64,000 nt of DNA from Globodera rostochiensis (taxonomy: Eukaryota > Nematoda > Chromadorea > Rhabditida > Heteroderidae). The translations under genes and the position numbers were made by a program. Under the pieces are notes generated by a model. The model was given only the letters and a program-made list of their open reading frames with translations, had not been told where the DNA came from and searched no databases. Positions 58,151 through 64,000 of this stretch are shown here, in pieces; position 1 is the stretch's first letter; each line of letters begins with the position of its first letter. The stretch lies in the NCBI GenBank assembly GCA_018350325.1, contig JAEVLN010000051.1, positions 124,001 to 188,000 on the forward strand, given 5' to 3'.

Positions 58151-58340
58151 GGGGCTGTGCCAGCTGGAAATGGTTCTTTCCCCACCACCACGCACAGTTT
58201 GCCTTCGACTTCGAACTTATTGGCGATTTCGAACCGATTTTACATCCCCACAAGCCATTCAACCCACTGGAGCTCGCGTTCAAAACAAGAGGAGAGGAAA
58301 AAGGCGACCACCGCCACCGAAATGGAAAGTGTTGAGGCCG
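58151..58340 (+). pseudogene. Fragment of an XRN-type 5'-3' exoribonuclease
   Basis: After a 'tatttttag' acceptor the frame reads GCASWKWFFPHHHAQFAF, DFELIGDF and KPFNPLELAFK. This corresponds to the conserved CASWxWxxPxHYAPFASDF...KPFxPLEQL block of XRN2/XRN1. It runs out of homology and stops at a TGA near 58338; a different frame is open up to the donor at 58409. Conserved residues are altered (the HYAP Tyr is His; the EQL Gln is replaced). No other catalytic exons are in the window, so this looks like a copied or truncated fragment. Confidence 0.65.
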
Positions 58341-58848
58341 CTGTTGGAGAGGAGGGTGGAGAGATGAAACAACAATCGGCAAAACAATTGCCGACAGATC
58401 AAAAAACGGTGAGTTATGTGTTACAACTAAAATTAAAGATTTCTGAATGAAAAAATTCTGCTTTTTATCAGCACTTTTCCTCTTAATCGCTAGTAATCTA
58501 TTTCTGCTCAAATATCCTATATAATTCGGAACGTTTTAAAATAAAATGTAAGATGCTTAGAGTTTTAATCACACGCGCTATTCACTTCGTGGAGTTTCTT
58601 TATTTAAAATGCTTTTTTGTCTTTATACATAGGCACGATCAGCATAACCGGTGTGAAGGAGAAGAAATGAGTGCTTATTGATGCAGTCAAAGTATACGGA
58701 ATGTCCGGCCAGATATCACACGACGTATGGTCAGTCGATTTTTTTTTTCGTTATTTTACAGAAAGTTTTGTTGGATAAAAAATGAAAAAAGCCTCTGTTC
58801 AGGTGGAATTTCTTGATCCTCAGTTCCTACTGCACTTCATCTTCAAAG

Positions 58849-59104
58849 CCAACATAGTGGAGACGGCATCAAGGAGTTGCCTCGAGTGCTCAAACCATCG
58901 GATTGGGACCATAGGAAAACAACAACAGCTGCCGATTCAGTTATTTTCCTCGGTCAGATGGCAATGCCGCCACCGCCGATGCCAACACCCCGAAATTGGA
59001 TCAAGCACCCGCCGCCACAAATGCATCCGCATGCCGTTCCGTACGGACAGTCTCCACCGGCGACCACGACATCGTACACGACAGAATACATACAAAGGAA
59101 ATGA
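58849..59104 (+). CDS. Unrecognised Pro/Met-rich terminal exon
   Basis: After an acceptor at 58847-58848 the frame reads HSGDGIKELPRVLKPSDWDH, then RKTTTAADSVIFLGQMAMPP and a Pro/His-rich tail with Tyr/Thr repeats, ending TTEYIQRK. It may be the last exon of the same gene as the XRN-like fragment 500 bp upstream, but I cannot join them in phase. No domain recognised. Confidence 0.35.
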
Positions 59105-59334
59105 ACTTCAATCGACCGTGCTGGGCTGAGATGTGATTTTGTTTTAAATGTAAAAGGTGTTGCCAGTCCTTAGAATAAATTGTGTAATCGTTTTGTTCAT
59201 TGCATCACCGACAATTAATACAGTACCAAATTAAGTTGGGCAAAAACCATAGGGGGGGGCCTTTTGTCAACATTTTTGAAAAACTTTACAAAAGCCGGTT
59301 ATAATAATGAAAGGACCCAGCCAGATCACCCTTT

Positions 59335-62300
59335 ATTCACCCAGCTACCCTAGGAGAGTCGCTCGTGCATCCACCCAGCTACATAGGAGAGTCTCCCGTA
59401 CAACCACCCAGCTACCCAAGGAGAGTCTCCCGTACAACCACCCAGCTACCCTTGGAGAGTCGGCCGTGCATCCACCCAGCTACCCTAGGAGAGTCTCCCG
59501 TACACCCACCCAGCTACCCTAGGAGAGTCTCCCGTACACCCACCCAGCTACATAGGAGAGTTTCCCGTGCACCCACCCAGCTTCACCCAGCTCACCCACC
59601 CAGCTCACTCAATCCACCCAGCTCGCCCGTACACCCACCCACCCAGCTACCCTAGGAGAGTCTCCCGTACAACACCCAGCTACCTAGGAGCGTCTCCCGT
59701 ACACCCACCCAGCTGTCCTAGGAGAGTCTCCCGTACATCCACCCAGCTACCTAGGAGAGTCTCCCGTACATCCACCCAGCTACATAGGAGAGTCTCCCGT
59801 ACAACCACCCAGCTATCCTATGAGAGTTTCCCGTGCACCCACCCAGCTACCCTAGGAGAGTCGCCCGTACATCCACCCAGCTACCTAGGAGAGTCTCCCG
59901 TACACCCACCCAGCTACCTAGGAGAGTCTCCCGTGCATCCACCCAGCTACCTAGGAGAGTCTCCCGTACATCCACCCAGCTAGCCTAGGAGAGTCTCCCG
60001 TACAACCACCCAGCTACCCTAGGAGAGTCGGCCGTGCATCCACCCAGCTACCCTAGGAGAGTCTCCCGTACATCCACCCAGCTACCCTAGGAGAGTCGCC
60101 CGTACACCCACCCAGCTACATAGGAGAGTCTCCCGTACACCCACCCAGCTACCTAGGAGAGTCTCCCGTACAACCACCCAGCTACCTAGGAGAGTCTCCC
60201 GTACACCCACCCAGCTACCTAGGAGAGTTTCCCGTGCACCCACCCAGCTACCCTAGGAGAGTCTCCCGTACACCCCCCCAGCTATCCTAGGAGAGTTTCC
60301 CGTGCACCCACCCAGCTACCCTAGGAGAGTCTCCCGTACACCCACCCAGCTATCCTAGGAGAGTCTCCCGTACAACCACCCAGCTACCCTAGGAGAGTCG
60401 GCCGTGCATCCACCCAGCTACCCTAGGAGAGTCTCCCGTACATCCACCCAGCTACCCTAGGAGAGTCGCCCGTGCATCCACCCAGCTACCTAGGAGAGTC
60501 TCCCGTACATCCACCCAGCTACCCTAGGAGAGTCGCTCGTGCATCCACCCAGCTGCATAGGAGAGTCGCCCGTGCTTCCACCCAGCTGCATAGGAGAGTT
60601 TCCCGTGCACCCACCCAGCTATCCTAGGAGAGTCTCCCGTACATCCACCCAGCTACCCTAGGAGAGTCGCCCGTACACCCACCCAGCTACCTAGGAGAGT
60701 CTCCCGTACACCCACCCAGCTACCTAGGAGAGTCTCCCGTACACCCACCCAGCTATCCTAGGAGAGTCTCCCGTACAACCACCCAGCTACCCTAGGAGAG
60801 TCGGCCGTGCATCCACCCAGCTACCCTAGGAGAGTCTCCCGTACACCCACCCAGCTACCTAGGAGAGTCTCCCGTACAACCACCCAGCTACCTAGGAGAG
60901 TCTCCCGTACACCCACCCAGCTACCTAGGAGAGTTTCCCGTGCACCCACCCAGCTACCCTAGGAGAGTCTCCCGTACACCCACCCAGCTATCCTAGGAGA
61001 GTCTCCCGTACAACCACCCAGCTACCCTAGGAGAGTCGGCCGTGCATCCACCCAGCTACCCTAGGAGAGTCTCCCGTACACCCACCCAGCTACCTAGGAG
61101 AGTCTCCCGTACAACCACCCAGCTACCTAGGAGAGTCTCCCGTACACCCACCCAGCTACCTAGGAGAGTTTCCCGTGCACCCACCCAGCTACCCTAGGAG
61201 AGTCTCCCGTACACCCACCCAGCTACCTAGGAGAGTTTCCCGTGCACCCACCCAGCTACCCTAGGAGAGTCTCCCGTACACCCACCCAGCTATCCTAGGA
61301 GAGTTTCCCGTGCACCCACCCAGCTACCCTAGGAGAGTCTCCCGTACACCCACCCAGCTATCCTAGGAGAGTCTCCCGTACAACCACCCAGCTACCCTAG
61401 GAGAGTCGGCCGTGCATCCACCCAGCTACCCTAGGAGAGTCTCCCGTACATCCACCCAGCTACCCTAGGAGAGTCGCCCGTGCATCCACCCAGCTACCTA
61501 GGAGAGTCTCCCGTACATCCACCCAGCTACCCTAGGAGAGTCGCTCGTGCATCCACCCAGCTGCATAGGAGAGTCGCCCGTACTTCCTCCCAGCTGCATA
61601 GGAGAGTTTCCCGTGCACCCACCCAGCTATCCTAGGAGAGTCTCCCGTACATCCACCCAGCTACCCTAGGAGAGTCGCCCGTACACCCACCCAGCTACCT
61701 AGGAGAGTCTCCCGTACACCCACCCAGCTACCTAGGAGAGTCTCCCGTACACCCACCCAGCTATCCTAGGAGAGTCTCCCGTACAACCACCCAGCTACCC
61801 TAGGAGAGTCGGCCGTGCATCCACCCAGCTACCCTAGGAGAGTCTCCCGTACACCCACCCAGCTACCTAGGAGAGTCTCCCGTACCCACCCAGCAACCCT
61901 ACGAGAGTCTCCCGTACACCCACCTCCTAGGAGAGTCTCCCGTACCCACCCAGCTACCCTAGGAGAGTCTCCCGTACACCCACCCAGCTATCCTAGGAGA
62001 GTCTCCCGTACAACCACCCAGCTACCCTAGGAGAGTCGGCCGTGCATCCACCCAGCTACCCTAGGAGAGTCTCCCGTACACCCACCCAGCTACCTAGGAG
62101 AGTCTCCCGTACAACCACCCAGCTACCTAGGAGAGTCTCCCGTACACCCACCCAGCTACCTAGGAGAGTTTCCCGTGCACCCACCCAGCTACCCTAGGAG
62201 AGTCTCCCGTACACCCACCCAGCTACCTAGGAGAGTTTCCCGTGCACCCACCCAGCTACCCTAGGAGAGTCTCCCGTACACCCACCCAGCTATCCTAGGA

Positions 62301-64000
62301 GAGTCTCCCGTACAACCACCCAGCTACCCTAGGAGAGTCTCCCGTACACCCACCCAGCTATCCTAGGAGAGTCTCCCGTACAACCACCCAGCTACCCTAG
62401 GAGAGTCGGCCGTGCATCCACCCAGCTACCCTAGGAGAGTCTCCCGTACACCCACCCAGCTACCTAGGAGAGTCTCCCGTACATCCACCCAGCTATCCTA
62501 GGAGAGTCTCCCGTACATCCACCCAGCTATCCTAGGAGAGTCTCCCGTACATCCACCCAGCTACCCTAGGAGAGTCGCCCGTACACCCACCCAGCTACCT
62601 AGGAGAGTCTCCCGTACACCCACCCAGCTACCTAGGAGAGTTTCCCGTACATCCACCCAGCTACCCTAGGAGAGTCGCCCGTACACCCACCCAGCTACCT
62701 AGGAGAGTCTCCCGTACACCCACCCAGCTACCTAGGAGAGTTTCCCGTACACCCACCCAGCTATCCTAGGAGAGTCTCCCGTACATCCACCCAGCTACCC
62801 TAGGAGAGTCGCCCGTACACCCACCCAGCTACCTAGGAGAGTCTCCCGTGCACCCACCCAGCTTCACCCAGCTCACCCACCCAGCTCACTCAATCCACCC
62901 AGCTCGCCCGTACACCCACCCACCCAGCTACCCTAGGAGAGTCTCCCGTACATCCACCCAGCTGCATAGGAGAGTCGCCCGTACATCCACCCAGCTACCT
63001 AGGAGAGTCTCCCGTACACCCACCCAGCTATCCTAGGAGAGTCTCCCGTACATCCACCCAGCTACCTAGGAGAGTCTCCCGTACATCCACCCAGCTATCC
63101 TAGGAGAGTCTCCCGTACATCCACCCAGCTACCTAGGAGAGTCTCCCGTACATCCACCCAGCTATCCTAGGAGAGTCTCCCGTACATCCACCCAGCTACC
63201 CTAGGAGAGTCGCCCGTACACCCACCCAGCTACCTAGGAGAGTCTCCCGTACACCCACCCAGCTACCTAGGAGAGTTTCCCGTACACCCACCCAGCTATC
63301 CTAGGAGAGTCTCCCGTACAACCACCCAGCTACCCTAGGAGAGTCGGCCGTGCATCCACCCAGCTACCCTAGGAGAGTCTCCCGTACATCCACCCAGCTA
63401 CCCTAGGAGAGTCGCCCGTACACCCACCCAGCTACATAGGAGAGTCTCCCGTACACCCACCCAGCTACCTAGGAGAGTCTCCCGTACAACCACCCAGCTA
63501 CCTAGGAGAGTCTCCCGTACACCCACCCAGCTACCTAGGAGAGTTTCCCGTGCACCCACCCAGCTACCCTAGGAGAGTCTCCCGTACACCCCCCCAGCTA
63601 TCCTAGGAGAGTTTCCCGTGCACCCACCCAGCTACCCTAGGAGAGTCTCCCGTACACCCACCCAGCTATCCTAGGAGAGTCTCCCGTACAACCACCCAGC
63701 TACCCTAGGAGAGTCGGCCGTGCATCCACCCAGCTACCCTAGGAGAGTCTCCCGTACATCCACCCAGCTACCCTAGGAGAGTCGCCCGTGCATCCACCCA
63801 GCTACCTAGGAGAGTCTCCCGTACATCCACCCAGCTACCCTAGGAGAGTCGCTCGTGCATCCACCCAGCTGCATAGGAGAGTCGCCCGTGCTTCCACCCA
63901 GCTGCATAGGAGAGTTTCCCGTGCACCCACCCAGCTATCCTAGGAGAGTCTCCCGTACATCCACCCAGCTACCCTAGGAGAGTCGCCCGTACACCCACCC
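59335..64000. repeat. 33/34-bp satellite array with higher-order structure (runs off the window)
   Basis: About 140 tandem units built on CAGCTACCCTAGGAGAG TCTCCCGTACACCCACC (34 bp), or the 33-bp form lacking one C (CTACCTAGG). Variable positions are TCTCCC/TCGCCC/TTTCCC/TCGGCC, GTACA/GTGCA and CTACCC/CTATCC/CTGCAT. Each canonical unit holds the inverted repeat GGAGAGTCTCC. An irregular block (TTCACCCAGCTCACCCACCC) occurs at 59581 and again at 62862, and a CGCTCGTGCATCC/CTGCATAGG block recurs at 60531, 61539 and 63847. This indicates higher-order copies of about 3.3 kb and about 1 kb. ORFs through it switch frame between 33- and 34-bp units and are not credible genes. Confidence 0.97.

Noticed and set aside
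59307..63036. Pro/Ser-rich repeat 'proteins' in the satellite
   Set aside because: Frames are broken wherever 34-bp monomers occur and there is no start, splice or stop logic; treated as satellite DNA.
59335..64000. CRISPR array
   Set aside because: Units are contiguous tandem monomers without unique spacers, in a eukaryotic genome.

Overview
This is a nuclear window from a nematode, most likely a plant-parasitic cyst nematode (Globodera/Heterodera group). Evidence: intron-dense genes with short introns, a cuticle collagen with the nematode TM/furin/Gly-X-Y layout, a nematode-type troponin C, and a coiled-coil SPRY protein whose SPRY core resembles the RBP/SPRYSEC family expanded in cyst nematodes. 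Two introns begin with GC instead of GT, which fits a genome tolerant of non-canonical donors. Gene models were built by hand by matching splice sites and intron phases; most close exactly in frame.

Layout. 1-961: 3' part of a GT92-like glycosyltransferase. 1185-8500: a large near-perfect inverted duplication carrying two copies of one cuticle collagen gene, whose inner breakpoint lies inside a tRNA-Val gene. 8500-12550: a mosaic of two hAT-like MITEs and copied fragments of neighbouring genes (a Dishevelled exon, collagen flank, a 3' gene end). 12733-18611: a complete 23-exon Dishevelled gene (minus). 19263-20495: a calmodulin-like gene (minus). 24710-25954: troponin C (plus). These two EF-hand genes diverge from a 4.2 kb homopurine/homopyrimidine-rich region.

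26242-34392 is a compact housekeeping block: ribosomal protein S12 (minus), proteasome alpha-4 then COA7 (plus, about 230 bp apart), glyoxalase I downstream of an unknown one-TM protein (minus, about 230 bp apart), and GOT1 (plus). 34393-39018 is mostly poly-C/G-rich non-coding DNA with one small membrane-protein gene. 39019-45331 holds a Vps39/TGFBRAP1-family gene and TIPIN (minus, same order), divergent from LARP1 (45926-53458, 18 exons, La motif plus DM15 repeats).

54122-59104: a small TIR element, the 454-aa coiled-coil SPRY gene, a frame-broken fragment, a GC-rich tRNA-like/hairpin element and an XRN-type exoribonuclease fragment. From 59335 to the window end is a 33/34-bp satellite with higher-order structure.

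The genes do not form one pathway. They are a typical metazoan mix: Wnt signalling, muscle calcium sensing, proteostasis, respiratory-complex assembly, methylglyoxal detoxification, vesicle traffic, replication-fork protection and TOP-mRNA translation control. The standout features are the collagen palindrome with its tRNA breakpoint, the gene-fragment mosaic beside it, and the hairpin-bearing higher-order satellite.
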